NCBI GenBank assembly: GCA_934796165.1
Contig: CAKVOU010000002.1
Coordinates: 1 to 64,000 of the forward strand
From: an uncultured Eubacteriales bacterium
GTDB taxonomy: Bacteria; Bacillota; Clostridia; Oscillospirales; CAG-272
Length of the DNA: 64,000 bases
Direction: 5' to 3'
Shown here in pieces: positions 40,098 through 49,595 of this stretch. Both the position numbers and the translations under genes were made by a program. Each line of letters begins with the position of its first letter. The stretch's first letter is position 1. The notes under the pieces are model-generated. The model worked only from the letters and a program-made list of their open reading frames with translations. It ran no database searches and had not been told where the DNA came from.

Positions 40098-41171
40098 ATG
40101 AAAAAGTTTATCGCAGTCATCCTCGCGCTTCTCCTCGCAACCACCGCGCTCGTCGCTTGCGGCACCACGGGCGACAGCGGCAAAAAAGATGGCGAAGTTT
40201 CCGTCTTCTACTACACGTTCGGCGACACCTACATTTCCAGCGTCCGTTCCAACATGGACAAGCTGCTCAAGAACGCAGGTCTGAAGTATCAGAACTACGA
40301 CGCAAACGGCAACCAGACCACCCAGACCGAGCAGGTCACCACCGCTCTGGCAAAGGGCTCCCGCCTCCTCATCGTCAATGTTGTGGAAACCGGTTCCGAT
40401 GACGCCGCTCAGAACATTGTCAACCAGGCAAAGGCAAAGAACGTTCCCGTTATCTTCTTCAACCGCTCGGTCAGCGAAGCGGTCGTCAGCAGCTATGACA
40501 AGTGCGTCTTCGTCGGCACTGACTACGAGATGGCAGGTCACATGCAGGGCGAAATGATCGGCAACTACCTTGTTGAAAACTTCGCAAAGCTCGACCTCAA
40601 CGGCGACGGCAAGATCTCTTACGTCATGTTCAAGGGCCAGGAAGGCAACATGGAAGCAATCGCCCGCACCCAGTACGCAGTGGAGGACGCAAACAAGATC
40701 CTCGCAGCTGCCGGCAAGAGCCCGCTGGAATTCTACGACGCCAAGAACGCCAACAAGTACCTCGTTGACCAGAACGGTCAGTGGTCCGCAGCAGCCGCAA
40801 CCGACTATATGTCCACCCTGCTCGGTCAGTACAGTGAAGCAAACAACAACATGGTTGAGCTGGTCATCGCAAACAACGACGACATGGCGCTCGGTGCCAT
40901 CACCGCACTCCAGGCAAAGGGCTACAACAAAGACGGCGGCAAGCTGATCCCCGTGTTCGGCGTTGACGCAACCGCCGCAGCTGTTTCCGCAATCAAGGAA
41001 GGCAGCATGGTCGGTACCATCAAGCAGGACGCAGAAGGCATGGCAACCGCCATCACCACCATCTGCAAAAACCTCCTTGACGGCAAGGCAACCTTCGAGG
41101 GTGTCAACAAGGACGACGTGGTCGGCACCTGGAGAGTCAACATTCCTTACCAGACCTACCTCGGCAAGTAA
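40098..41171 (+). CDS. mglB: Galactose/glucose-binding lipoprotein MglB
   Basis: The 357-residue protein has a lipoprotein signal (MKKFIAVILALLLATTALVAC), then a type I periplasmic-binding fold. 'VFYYTFGDTYISSVRSNMD' opens the sugar site. 'DLNGDGKISY' near residue 175 matches the EF-hand-like calcium loop that is characteristic of galactose/glucose-binding proteins, which supports MglB rather than another sugar-binding family. It presumably binds D-galactose and/or D-glucose outside the membrane and delivers it to MglA/MglC encoded next. ATG at 40098 follows GGAGG. No good promoter is visible, consistent with activation by the downstream AraC-type regulator. Confidence 0.9.
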   Translation: MKKFIAVILALLLATTALVACGTTGDSGKKDGEVSVFYYTFGDTYISSVRSNMDKLLKNAGLKYQNYDANGNQTTQTEQVTTALAKGSRLLIVNVVETGSDDAAQNIVNQAKAKNVPVIFFNRSVSEAVVSSYDKCVFVGTDYEMAGHMQGEMIGNYLVENFAKLDLNGDGKISYVMFKGQEGNMEAIARTQYAVEDANKILAAAGKSPLEFYDAKNANKYLVDQNGQWSAAAATDYMSTLLGQYSEANNNMVELVIANNDDMALGAITALQAKGYNKDGGKLIPVFGVDATAAAVSAIKEGSMVGTIKQDAEGMATAITTICKNLLDGKATFEGVNKDDVVGTWRVNIPYQTYLGK

Positions 41172-41207
41172 TTTCCCGAATCAGACCGGATAGTCCGGGC
41201 AAAATAT

Positions 41208-41231
41208 GGGGCGGGCGGAAACGCCTGCCCC
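41208..41231 (+). promoter_or_regulatory. Intercistronic hairpin between mglB and mglA
   Basis: GGGGCGGGCG and CGCCTGCCCC form a 10-bp stem (one G-U) with a GAAA tetraloop, without a U run. Such a structure commonly stabilises the 3' end of a binding-protein message and gives more MglB than MglA/MglC. Confidence 0.6.
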
Positions 41232-41284
41232 CTCCGGCGCCGGCACCCAATCCAAACCACACTGCTCCGGAAGGGGGATCTTTC

Positions 41285-42814
41285 ATGAATGAAAATATGA
41301 CAGCGGCAACGGAAACCGCCCCCGTGCTGCTCCGGATGGAAAACATCGAAAAGGCGTTCCCCGGTGTCAAGGCACTGGACAAGGTCAGCCTCAATGTCAA
41401 GGCGGGAACCGTTCACGCTCTCATGGGCGAGAACGGCGCAGGAAAATCCACGCTTATGAAATGCCTGTTCGGCATTTACTCCAAGGACGGCGGCAGAATT
41501 CTGCTGGACGGACGGGAGATCAGCTTCAAGAACTCCAGGGAGGCGCTGGAAAACGGCGTCGCCATGGTGCATCAGGAACTCAACCAGGCAATGAAACGGA
41601 ATGTCATGGACAATATGTGGCTCGGGCGTTTCCCCACTGCCGCAAAGGGTATTCCGATTGTCAGTGAAAAGAAAATGTACGACGCGACCAAGGCGGTCTT
41701 CGAAAAGCTGGAGATCGACGTGGATCCGAAAACCATTATGAATAAAATGCCGGTCTCCCAGCGTCAGATGGTCGAGATCGCAAAAGCAGTTTCCTACAAC
41801 GCGAAGGTCATCGTATTCGACGAACCGACCTCTTCCTTAACGGAAGAAGAAGTCGCGCACCTCTTCAAGATTATCCGGATGCTACGCGCACAGGGCTGTG
41901 CCATCATTTATATTTCCCACAAGATGAAGGAGATCCTGGAGATCTCCGACGAGGTCACCGTCATGCGTGACGGCAAGTGGGTCGCAACCAAAGCCGCGAA
42001 GGATCTGACCACGGAGGAGATTATCCGCCTCATGGTCGGACGCGAGCTGACCAACCTCTACCCGCCCAAAACCAACAAGGTCGGAGACGTGTTGCTGGAG
42101 GTCAGAAACATGACCGCCATGTACTCCAAATTGCGCGATGTTTCCTTCACCGCGCACAAGGGAGAGATCATCGGCATCGCGGGTCTGGACGGCTCCGGAC
42201 GGACCGAACTCCTGGAAAATCTCTTCGGCGAAGCAACGCGGAAGGAGGGTACCATCACCCTCGGCGGAAAGCCCATCCGTAACCGTAATCCCCGCGAATC
42301 CATCAAAAACGGGTTTGCGCTTCTGACCGAGGAACGCCGCGCAACGGGTATCTTCGGAATTCTGAATATCCGTGAAAACGCGACCATCTCCAGTCTTGAC
42401 AAATGCAAGGCAGGTCCCTTCCTCAGCGACAAGAAACTCAAAGCCAACACCGAGTGGTGCATCCACTCCATGTCGGTCAAGACGCCGAGCCAGGAAACCA
42501 AGATCCGTTCCCTGTCCGGCGGCAACCAGCAGAAGGTGATCCTCGGACGCTGGCTGCTCACCGAGCCGACGGTTCTGCTTCTGGACGAACCGACCCGCGG
42601 TATCGACGTCGGCGCAAAATACGAAATCTATCAGCTCATCATCGACCTTGCCTCAAAGGGCAAGACGGTTCTGATGGTTTCTTCCGAAATGCCCGAACTG
42701 CTCGGCGTATGCAACAGAATCCTCGTCATGTCCGGCGGACGGCTTGCCGGTGAAGTGGACGCGGAAAAGACGACGCAGGAAGAAATCATGACGCTTGCCG
42801 CCAAATACGTATAA
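41285..42814 (+). CDS. mglA: Galactose ABC transporter ATP-binding protein MglA
   Basis: The 509-residue protein has two tandem ABC domains. The first has Walker A 'GENGAGKSTLMKCLFG' near 45, signature 'VSQRQMVEIAKAVSY' near 160 and Walker B 'VIVFDEPTSSLTEEE'. The second has the altered Walker A 'GLDGSGRTELLENLFG', typical of sugar ABC ATPases, 'LSGGNQQKVILGRWL' and 'VLLLDEPTRGIDVGA'. It energises import of sugar bound by MglB. It starts 113 bp after mglB and is 15 bp before mglC. Confidence 0.94.
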   Translation: MNENMTAATETAPVLLRMENIEKAFPGVKALDKVSLNVKAGTVHALMGENGAGKSTLMKCLFGIYSKDGGRILLDGREISFKNSREALENGVAMVHQELNQAMKRNVMDNMWLGRFPTAAKGIPIVSEKKMYDATKAVFEKLEIDVDPKTIMNKMPVSQRQMVEIAKAVSYNAKVIVFDEPTSSLTEEEVAHLFKIIRMLRAQGCAIIYISHKMKEILEISDEVTVMRDGKWVATKAAKDLTTEEIIRLMVGRELTNLYPPKTNKVGDVLLEVRNMTAMYSKLRDVSFTAHKGEIIGIAGLDGSGRTELLENLFGEATRKEGTITLGGKPIRNRNPRESIKNGFALLTEERRATGIFGILNIRENATISSLDKCKAGPFLSDKKLKANTEWCIHSMSVKTPSQETKIRSLSGGNQQKVILGRWLLTEPTVLLLDEPTRGIDVGAKYEIYQLIIDLASKGKTVLMVSSEMPELLGVCNRILVMSGGRLAGEVDAEKTTQEEIMTLAAKYV

Positions 42815-42829
42815 CGGAGGAAAAGGAAA

Positions 42830-43915
42830 ATGCCAGAACTCAAAATCAAAAAGCCAAACCGCATCGCGGTCTGGATGAACGACTTCAAGGGCAAGTCCCG
42901 CGCCGACAAGCGCCGCGCCATCACTGACCTGCTCTTTAACAACGCCATGTATATCATCATCGTGGCGGCAATCATTTATGTGGCGATCCGGGTGCCCGCG
43001 TTCCTTTCGATCTCCTCGATTGTCAACATCATCTCCCTGACCGCGGCGAAGCTCCCGATTGCACTCGGCATCGGCGGTGCAATCGTGCTGACCGGTACGG
43101 ATATTTCCGCCGGCAGATGTGTCGGTCTGACCGCTTGTATCTCCGCTTCCCTGCTCCAGATGACCTCTTATGCCAACAAGATCTTCCCGAACATCGGCGT
43201 CATGCCCCTCTGGGTCGTTCTTCTGGTGGTCATTGCAGTCGGCGCGGTTGTCGGTCTCGTCAACGGTTTCTTCGTTGCAAAGTTCAAGCTTCATCCTTTC
43301 ATTGTCACGCTGTCCACCCAGCTCATCATCTTCGGTTGCATTCTGATGTACCTGATGATCGGCAACAACAACGGGCAGACGCTGTCGGGTTTGGATAATT
43401 CCTACAAGGAATTCATCAGCGGCACCCTCTTCAAGATCGGCGACGTTGCCGTTCCGAAATATGTGCTCTATGCCATCATCCTGACAGCCATCATGTGGGT
43501 CGTCTGGAACAAGACCAAGTTCGGCAAGAATATGTTCGCGGTCGGTTCCAATGAGGAAGCTGCAAGAGTTTCCGGCGTCAATGTATTTATGACAATCGTC
43601 ATGGTCTTCGTGGTTGCGGGCATCATGTACGGTATCACCGGCTTCATTGAAGGCGCGAGAATCGCTGCCTGCACTGCAAACACCGGTCTGAACTACGAAT
43701 CCGACGCGATTGCGGCGTGCGTCATCGGCGGCGTTTCCTTCGTCGGCGGCACCGGTAAGATCAGCGGCATCGTGGTCGGTGTGTTCCTGCTCCAGATCAT
43801 CTTCGTCGGTCTGAACTTCCTCTCGGTCGACCAGAATATGCTCTACGTCATCAAGGGTCTCATCATCCTGGTTGCCTGCGCAATCGATATGCGTAAGTAC
43901 CTCGCGCACAAGTAA
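42830..43915 (+). CDS. mglC: Galactose ABC transporter permease MglC
   Basis: The 361-residue membrane protein belongs to the BPD_transp_2 family. A basic N-terminus of about 35 residues precedes eight to ten hydrophobic segments, including 'LPIALGIGGAIVLTGTDISAGRCVGLTACISASLL', the conserved loop that contacts the ATPase, and 'ESDAIAACVIGGVSFVGGTGKISGIVVG'. It forms the channel of the Mgl importer. The gene follows GGAGG and shares its operon with mglBA. Confidence 0.94.
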   Translation: MPELKIKKPNRIAVWMNDFKGKSRADKRRAITDLLFNNAMYIIIVAAIIYVAIRVPAFLSISSIVNIISLTAAKLPIALGIGGAIVLTGTDISAGRCVGLTACISASLLQMTSYANKIFPNIGVMPLWVVLLVVIAVGAVVGLVNGFFVAKFKLHPFIVTLSTQLIIFGCILMYLMIGNNNGQTLSGLDNSYKEFISGTLFKIGDVAVPKYVLYAIILTAIMWVVWNKTKFGKNMFAVGSNEEAARVSGVNVFMTIVMVFVVAGIMYGITGFIEGARIAACTANTGLNYESDAIAACVIGGVSFVGGTGKISGIVVGVFLLQIIFVGLNFLSVDQNMLYVIKGLIILVACAIDMRKYLAHK

Positions 43916-43949
43916 TCCGAATCAAAAATCACGGAAAGGAGTCACCGCC

Positions 43950-44363
43950 ATGGAAGAAAACAGACAGGAGAGTCCGGAAAAAGAGGTTCTCACAGAGACG
44001 TCTGCTGCCCCGGAAAACCCGAACGCACGCCGTTCCGGAGGACTTTACGCCAAGGTCAAGCTGTCGGTCAGGGGCGCGAATATTCTGGTCCTTGCGACGG
44101 TACTCCTTCTCGTCGGCGCGATCATCTTTGTTTCGAATCACAACGGATTCACCGTAAATTTTGATACGGACGGCGGTTCCTCCGTCGCAAGTGTCAGACT
44201 CATGCATGGGGAAACGCTCCCCGAAATCTCCGAACCGACCAAAGAGGGTTACACCTTCACCGGTTGGTACACCGATAAAGCATGCACACAGAAATGGGTG
44301 ACCGAACGGGATACCGTCAGCGGAAGCATGACGCTCTATGCCGGTTGGGAAGCCAGAAACTGA
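43950..44363 (+). CDS. Small membrane protein with InlB-type B-repeat
   Basis: The 137-residue product has a charged N-terminal tail of about 40 residues, one hydrophobic helix (about 47-66, 'ILVLATVLLLVGAIIFVS'), then one Listeria-Bacteroides (Flg_new/B-repeat) unit: 'TVNFDTDGGSSVASVRLMHGETLPEISEPTKEGYTFTGWYTD', ending 'MTLYAGWE'. The repeat would be extracellular and resembles protein- or glycan-binding modules. It starts 34 bp after mglC behind AAAGGAG and before a terminator, so it is cotranscribed with the transporter, which is unusual for this repeat family. Confidence 0.85.
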   Translation: MEENRQESPEKEVLTETSAAPENPNARRSGGLYAKVKLSVRGANILVLATVLLLVGAIIFVSNHNGFTVNFDTDGGSSVASVRLMHGETLPEISEPTKEGYTFTGWYTDKACTQKWVTERDTVSGSMTLYAGWEARN

Positions 44364-44373
44364 ATCCCCTCCT

Positions 44374-44400
44374 CCCCGCCATGGGTTCTCCTTGGCGGGG
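44374..44400 (+). terminator. Terminator after the mgl operon
   Basis: CCCCGCCA (44374-44381) and TGGCGGGG (44393-44400) form an 8-bp stem followed by CATTTTTAA. It separates the transporter operon from the two-component operon. Confidence 0.8.
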
Positions 44401-44459
44401 CATTTTTAATCCGGGCGCTTGCGCTTTCCATGACAATTTCCGAAAAATATTCCGTCTGC

Positions 44460-44488
44460 TTGCCAAATGCGTCTGCTTGTGTTATACT
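44460..44488 (+). promoter_or_regulatory. Promoter of the two-component operon
   Basis: TTGCCA (44460-44465) and TATACT (44483-44488) are 17 bp apart, 65 bp before the response regulator start. Confidence 0.7.
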
Positions 44489-44553
44489 GAACATATCAGA
44501 GAGTGTGCAATTCCCGCCGCGCGGGACGCTCTTCTTTTGCGGAGGAAACGGCG

Positions 44554-46152
44554 ATGAACTATACCGTGTTGGTGGTGGATGACGAAGAGACCCTGCGGCG
44601 AACCATGATCGAACGGGTTGACTGGGAGACCGCGGGCTTTACCGTTATCGGCGAGGCGGAAAACGGCGTGGAAGCGCTGGATCTTGTGGAATTGCTCGAA
44701 CCGGATCTCATCCTGACGGACATCCGGATGCCGATGATCTCGGGGCTCGAGCTTGCGGCAAAGGTGCGCGAAATGCGACCGGCTACCCAGATTGTCATTC
44801 TGAGCGGCTATGACAGCTTTGAGTACGCCCGCGCGGCAATCGATTACAACATCATCAGCTATCTGCTCAAGCCCATCTCATCCGCGGAAATGTCCGCGGC
44901 GCTCATCGACATCCGCAGGAAAATGGACGAAAAGGTCGGCACCGGGCTACTCCGCACGGACGAAAACCTGCGGGAACGCATCCGCCGCATGTCCGTCAAC
45001 GAATTTCTCATGCCGCTGATGCTCGGAAGCGGGGAAGAACGGACGGACGACGAAGCCCTCCTTGCGGAAGCACGGCGTCTTGACATTGTTCCGGAGGCGG
45101 TCTCCTCCCCTGTTTATTGTGTACTCATCTCCAAATTCAAGCAGGCGGACGGCTCCTATCTGACCAACGAACAGCACATTGATTTTCTCCACAACATCCT
45201 CTCCCGCTATATGCACGCGGAAACCTTCATTGTCTTTCAGCGGGCAGTGACGCTGGTCGTTGCCGATGGGCAGACGGACCTGCCGGGGCTCCTGGAGCTT
45301 CCGCTTCTTGAGGTCGTGCAGACCGCCAAGCGGCTTTTTGAAGAACGGTGTACCATCGGTGTCAGCCGTAGTTTCACGTCGCTCTCCCAATGTTCCGATG
45401 CCTATTTTCAGGCAATCACGGCGCGCCGGTACACCTCGGACGGCGTCGGCGAGGTGCGTTTTATCAACGACCAGGAGCACAATGTGGATTTCGAAGCGGA
45501 TCGGGCGGAAAAGACCGCGGTCCGCCTGGAGCAATACCTCAAGATCGGTCCGACGGACGAGCTGGAAGAGTTCATTCAGGGGCTTTATGAAAACAGTACC
45601 CCCGAGAACGCAAATCTTCTGATCTTTCAGATCATCGCGACCGTCTGCCGCGTCGTGCGCTCGGTATCCGAAAGCTCCGACCCGATGGGGCTTCTTGCCG
45701 CAAACCCGCTTTTCTCGCGTATGACCTCGTACAGCAGCGAGGAAGTAATGAAAAAAGAAATTCTCTCCTTCTGCAAAAACGCAAAGGAACTGATCTCCAG
45801 CTCCCAGAGACGGGACAGTGAAATTCTCTGCGACCGCGTGGTGCACATCATCGACGAGCGGTATTCCGACGAAACGCTCTCCCTCACAGGCGTCAGCCAG
45901 GAGCTTGCCGTCAGCCCGAACTACCTGAGCACGCTCATCAAAAAAACCAAGAAGAAGAACTTCATTACCCTGCTCACCGAAAAACGGATGCAGGCGGCAT
46001 ACGATATGCTGGTCTGCACCAATATGCGGGTACTGGAGATCGCGGAGAAGTGCGGATACAGCGACCAGCACTATTTCAGTTACTGCATCAAGAAATTCTA
46101 CGGGGATTCGCCCAACCATATCCGCGCCGCGAGCCGCGGAGAAGATAAATAA
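44554..46152 (+). CDS. AraC-type response regulator (YesN-like)
   Basis: The 532-residue protein has an N-terminal receiver domain starting 'MNYTVLVVDDEETLRRTM', with the phosphorylated Asp in 'LILTDIRMPMISG' near 55 and Lys in 'YLLKPIS' near 107. A central unassigned region follows, then a C-terminal AraC pair of helix-turn-helices: 'LTGVSQELAVSPNYLSTLIKKTKKK' and 'VLEIAEKCGYSDQHYFSYCIKKFYG'. YesN-type regulators activate sugar or polysaccharide uptake genes, so mglBAC just upstream is the likely target. ATG at 44554 follows GGAGGAAA. Confidence 0.92.
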   Translation: MNYTVLVVDDEETLRRTMIERVDWETAGFTVIGEAENGVEALDLVELLEPDLILTDIRMPMISGLELAAKVREMRPATQIVILSGYDSFEYARAAIDYNIISYLLKPISSAEMSAALIDIRRKMDEKVGTGLLRTDENLRERIRRMSVNEFLMPLMLGSGEERTDDEALLAEARRLDIVPEAVSSPVYCVLISKFKQADGSYLTNEQHIDFLHNILSRYMHAETFIVFQRAVTLVVADGQTDLPGLLELPLLEVVQTAKRLFEERCTIGVSRSFTSLSQCSDAYFQAITARRYTSDGVGEVRFINDQEHNVDFEADRAEKTAVRLEQYLKIGPTDELEEFIQGLYENSTPENANLLIFQIIATVCRVVRSVSESSDPMGLLAANPLFSRMTSYSSEEVMKKEILSFCKNAKELISSSQRRDSEILCDRVVHIIDERYSDETLSLTGVSQELAVSPNYLSTLIKKTKKKNFITLLTEKRMQAAYDMLVCTNMRVLEIAEKCGYSDQHYFSYCIKKFYGDSPNHIRAASRGEDK

Positions 46153-46164
46153 CGGGAGGATGTT

Positions 46165-47910
46165 ATGAAGAAAAAACACGCTCCCGTCAAACTCTCCACC
46201 CTGACGGTGCTGTCCGTTGCCATTGCCACGCTGGTTGCCGTTGCCGTAAGCATCACCGTGTTTTCCTCGGTATACAGCCGCGCGGGCAGGCGGGACGCAC
46301 AGGTCAACTCCGAACAGGCAGTCAGGCAGACGGCGGTCGCCATCGACAATCAGATCGACGCCATGAAAGCCCGCCTCTCCAAGTTCATGAAGCTTGCAAC
46401 CGAAAGCCGTTCCGCCGATGATTTTCTTTCACAGATCAAAGCACTGACCGAACTGGAGGAAAACATTTACGCCATCATTGTCTACGACGATAACGGCAAT
46501 ATTGTAAGCTGTGCCGGAAGCGGATTTGAAAAAAAAGAAAACGTCCTGCGCGACCTGTCCTTTGACCGCGAACTTTTCGAGGGAGCGGATACCTTTGCGC
46601 TCTCCAAGCCGCACGTGGAAACCCTCTTTGAGGGTGCGTACCCGTGGGTGGTGACGCTTGCCGCGAAAACCGAAACCCCCATTCTCGACACCGGGCGCTA
46701 CGTCGTGATTGATTTCCGCTTTTCCGAAATTGCCGATTACATCGACAAGGTGGGTATCGGCAGACACGGTTACTGTTATATCATCGACACCGAGGGCAAC
46801 ATTGTCTACCATCCGCAGCAGCAGATGATCTTCTCCGGAATCAAAGAAGAGGACTCCCTCCACATGGCATCGCTTGAAGACGGCGTTCACACCGAAGAGG
46901 GTCGCATCTGCGCGCTCACGGAAGCGGCGAACGGCGCATGGCGCATTGTCGGCGTCAGCTACACCGAAGATCTGGACGTCGAACTGAGGACCCAGATCGC
47001 TCTCATCATCCTGATCTCTCTGTGTGGGTGCGCCGCGGTACTCCTTATCGTCTGGTTGCTTTATTCCCGGATTGTCAACGCGCCGGTCCGCGCACTCATC
47101 CGTGCTATGCGCGACTTCGAGAACGCCGCCGACTCCTATGTCTATTTCCCGCCGGAAGAAAGTGTCCGGGAATTGCAGGTACTTTCAGACAGCTTCTCGC
47201 AGATGGCGGACAGGATCCGGCAGCTGATGGAGCGCGTCCGGCGCGAGGAGACCGAACTCCGCAAGACCGAATTACGCGCGCTTCAGGCACAGATCAACCC
47301 GCATTTTCTGTACAATACGCTGGACTCCATTCAGTGGATGTGCGAGGCGGGAAACACGGAAGACGCCGCCAAAATGGTGGGTGCGCTCGCGCGGCTCTTC
47401 CGCATCAGCATCAGCCGCGGACACGAATTGATTCCCATCCGTGACGAGATCCGGCACGCGGAAAGCTACCTGCTCATTCAGAGTTACCGCTACCGCAATC
47501 AGTTCACCTATGTATTCGAGGTCGATCCGGAGCTGGAGGGGTATCTGTGCAACAAGATCACCATTCAGCCGCTGATTGAAAACGCCATTTACCACGGCAT
47601 TGACCGCATGGTGGATGAGGGCGAGATCCGCATCACGGTCAGGACCGCCCCCGACGCGGAGAATGACATTCTCATCACGGTCGCGGACAACGGCGTCGGC
47701 ATGACGCGGGAACAGTGCGGGAATATTCTCCGCAAGGACCGCAGCGATTCCGGCGGAATCGGGGTCAAGAACGTCAATGACCGCCTCCGGATTTACTTCG
47801 GTGAAAAGTACGGGCTGAGCATTGAAAGCGAACCGGACGTCGGCACCACGGTAACGGTCCGGATGCCGAAGATCGGGCGCGAGGAAGACATCAGCCGCCA
47901 AACGCCCTGA
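46165..47910 (+). CDS. Sensor histidine kinase (YesM/LytS class)
   Basis: The 581-residue protein has an N-terminal helix (about 12-33), an extracellular Cache-type sensor region of about 240 residues, a second helix near 275-298 and a HAMP segment. The His_kinase domain reads 'LRALQAQINPHFLYNTLDSIQWM' with the phospho-accepting His near 378, and the ATPase end has 'IENAIYHGIDRM' and 'VADNGVGMTREQ'. It starts 12 bp after the regulator gene, forming the pair. The sugar-binding lipoprotein encoded next may present ligand to it. Confidence 0.92.
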   Translation: MKKKHAPVKLSTLTVLSVAIATLVAVAVSITVFSSVYSRAGRRDAQVNSEQAVRQTAVAIDNQIDAMKARLSKFMKLATESRSADDFLSQIKALTELEENIYAIIVYDDNGNIVSCAGSGFEKKENVLRDLSFDRELFEGADTFALSKPHVETLFEGAYPWVVTLAAKTETPILDTGRYVVIDFRFSEIADYIDKVGIGRHGYCYIIDTEGNIVYHPQQQMIFSGIKEEDSLHMASLEDGVHTEEGRICALTEAANGAWRIVGVSYTEDLDVELRTQIALIILISLCGCAAVLLIVWLLYSRIVNAPVRALIRAMRDFENAADSYVYFPPEESVRELQVLSDSFSQMADRIRQLMERVRREETELRKTELRALQAQINPHFLYNTLDSIQWMCEAGNTEDAAKMVGALARLFRISISRGHELIPIRDEIRHAESYLLIQSYRYRNQFTYVFEVDPELEGYLCNKITIQPLIENAIYHGIDRMVDEGEIRITVRTAPDAENDILITVADNGVGMTREQCGNILRKDRSDSGGIGVKNVNDRLRIYFGEKYGLSIESEPDVGTTVTVRMPKIGREEDISRQTP

Positions 47911-47934
47911 AATACTGTAAAACGGGAGAATATT

Positions 47935-48912
47935 ATGAAGACAGGCAAACGGTTTTTCCTTCTGCTTCTCGCGGTATCCCTTATTTTCTCCGGTGCCTCC
48001 GGGCTGACGGGGTGTGCAAAGGGAGTTTCCGGGAAAAAGGAGATCGCCGTCATCGTCAAATCCACCAACTCGGATTTTTTCCACGCAATGAAAAACGGCG
48101 TGACGGCGGCGGCAACCGAATACAATGTTTCCGTGACCTTTGAGGGTCCGGAAAACGAAGAAGACTACGAAACCCAGAATCAACTGATTAAAAATGCGAT
48201 CGCGCGCGGCGTACAAGCCATTGTGCTTTCCGCCATTGACGAACACAAATCCGTCAGCACGGTCGAAGAAGCGGTCCGAAAAGGAATCAAAGTCATCACC
48301 ATCGACAGCGGTGTTGCCTCGGGAGCGGTCAGCCTGTTCATCGGAACGGACAACCGCGCGGCAGGGCGCAAGGCGGGCGAAGCGGTCAGAACCTGCTGCT
48401 CCGGTACGGGGACCATCCGCATCGGACTGGTCAACTACATGGAGGCAACCGAAAACGGAAGAGAACGGGAGGAGGGCTTCCGCGAATACGTGGGAACACT
48501 TCCGAACGTGCGCATTACAGCTGCCGTCACCGTGGAAAACAACACGGAAAGCGCCACGGAGGGGGCACTCCGGCTGATTCGGGAGCATCCTGAAATCAAC
48601 GTACTGGTCGGCTTCAACGAATGGATGACACTCGGAGTCGGATACGCCATCCGCCAATGCCGCGCGGGCGACATCGTCACCGGAATCGGATTTGACACCA
48701 ACCTCGTTTCCATTTCCATGATCGAAAGCGGCGAGATGGACGCGCTCATCGCGCAGAATCCGTTTGCCATCGGGTACCTCGGCGTCAAAAATGCAGCAGA
48801 TCTGGTTTCCGGCGTCAATGTCGGAGAGACTCCGATCCACACCGATGTCACGCTCATCACACGCGACAACCTTTTCGACGAGGATATCCAGAAGGTACTG
48901 TTCCGCTTCTGA
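47935..48912 (+). CDS. Second sugar-binding lipoprotein
   Basis: The 325-residue protein has a signal with lipobox ('GLTGCAKG') and a type I periplasmic-binding fold related to ribose- and LacI-like binding proteins: 'EIAVIVKSTNSDFFHAMKNGVTAAA', 'AIARGVQAIVLSAID', 'VITIDSGV', 'GTDNRAAGRKAGE' and 'GFNEWMTLGVGYAI'. There is no transporter beside it and no calcium loop like that of MglB. Following the histidine kinase by 24 bp, it is probably a sensing partner rather than a transport protein (inference). Confidence 0.88.
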   Translation: MKTGKRFFLLLLAVSLIFSGASGLTGCAKGVSGKKEIAVIVKSTNSDFFHAMKNGVTAAATEYNVSVTFEGPENEEDYETQNQLIKNAIARGVQAIVLSAIDEHKSVSTVEEAVRKGIKVITIDSGVASGAVSLFIGTDNRAAGRKAGEAVRTCCSGTGTIRIGLVNYMEATENGREREEGFREYVGTLPNVRITAAVTVENNTESATEGALRLIREHPEINVLVGFNEWMTLGVGYAIRQCRAGDIVTGIGFDTNLVSISMIESGEMDALIAQNPFAIGYLGVKNAADLVSGVNVGETPIHTDVTLITRDNLFDEDIQKVLFRF

Positions 48913-48941
48913 AGCAACGAAAAGTTCCGTAAATAAATGCG

Positions 48942-48979
48942 GAGGGGCGCTGAAAAGCCAAAGACTTTTCAGCGCTCCT
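48942..48979. terminator. Hairpin after the two-component operon
   Basis: GAGGGGCGCTGAAAAG and CTTTTCAGCGCTCCTC pair over about 15 bp. No clean U run follows on either strand, so this may be a terminator or only a stabilising 3' structure. Confidence 0.5.
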
Positions 48980-49105
48980 CAAAAGCATGACCGGGGTTCC
49001 GTATTTCGGATGCCCCGTTTTTTTGATGTGCCGACTGATTGATCCGGATCTCTCCGAAAAAAACCGCGAAAGCGCCGGAAGAGTACCGGTTCCGCCGATA
49101 TGCTG

Positions 49106-49552
49106 TCAGAGAGACTCCTCCGTCACCGCGCCCCATGAGAAGCGGTAACTTCCCTTATGCTCGTCCGCACGGACATTGACCCGATAGGTACCGCTCTCAC
49201 GCAGATTGACTGTAAACGAACCGGTTTCCAGCCGGTTCCCTTCATAAACCGTTTCACCGCCGTCTTTTTGGATGGTCAGCCCGAGCGTTCCGGATTCGGT
49301 CGTGATCTCCACGCGTACCGCAAGCTCTTTCCCCTCGGGGACATGAATGGAATACACCCGGTTGCCGCGGAACAACGCGTAACGGGCATAGAAGCTGTCG
49401 TCCCTCTGCCCCTGTACGCAGTTTTTGACAAAATACGATTGCGCAGAGCCAATCCCGAACGCGCATCCGCCGAGCGGGAACGTTACGGATACCAGCACAA
49501 GCAGGATACAGAGCATCCGACGTACAAATTGACTGCTTTTTCGACTTTTCAT
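49106..49552 (-). CDS. Small lipoprotein of the ABC operon
   Basis: The ATG at 49552 follows GGAAAGGA; a longer frame to 49606 overlaps the permease end. The 148-residue product has a basic start 'MKSRKSSQFVRRM', a hydrophobic signal and a 'PLGGC' lipobox, then a beta-rich domain ('YSIHVPEGKELAVRVEITTESGTLGLTIQKDGGETVYEG', 'GTYRVNVRADEHKGSYRFSW'). This resembles the pre-peptidase or PPC-like beta-sandwich that masks surfaces. It closes the TetR-controlled exporter operon. Confidence 0.72.
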   Translation of the reverse strand: MKSRKSSQFVRRMLCILLVLVSVTFPLGGCAFGIGSAQSYFVKNCVQGQRDDSFYARYALFRGNRVYSIHVPEGKELAVRVEITTESGTLGLTIQKDGGETVYEGNRLETGSFTVNLRESGTYRVNVRADEHKGSYRFSWGAVTEESL

Positions 49553-49595
49553 AGAACCGATCCTTTCCACCGCTTCAACAAGCTGTGTTTTGTAC

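Noticed and set aside
42653..43909. 418-codon minus-strand frame over mglC
   Set aside because: His/Asp-rich translation is typical of the antisense of a membrane protein gene; MglC on the plus strand is unambiguous.
47272..48840. 522-codon minus-strand frame over the kinase and binding-protein genes
   Set aside because: It spans two well-supported plus-strand genes and has no SD or recognisable domain.
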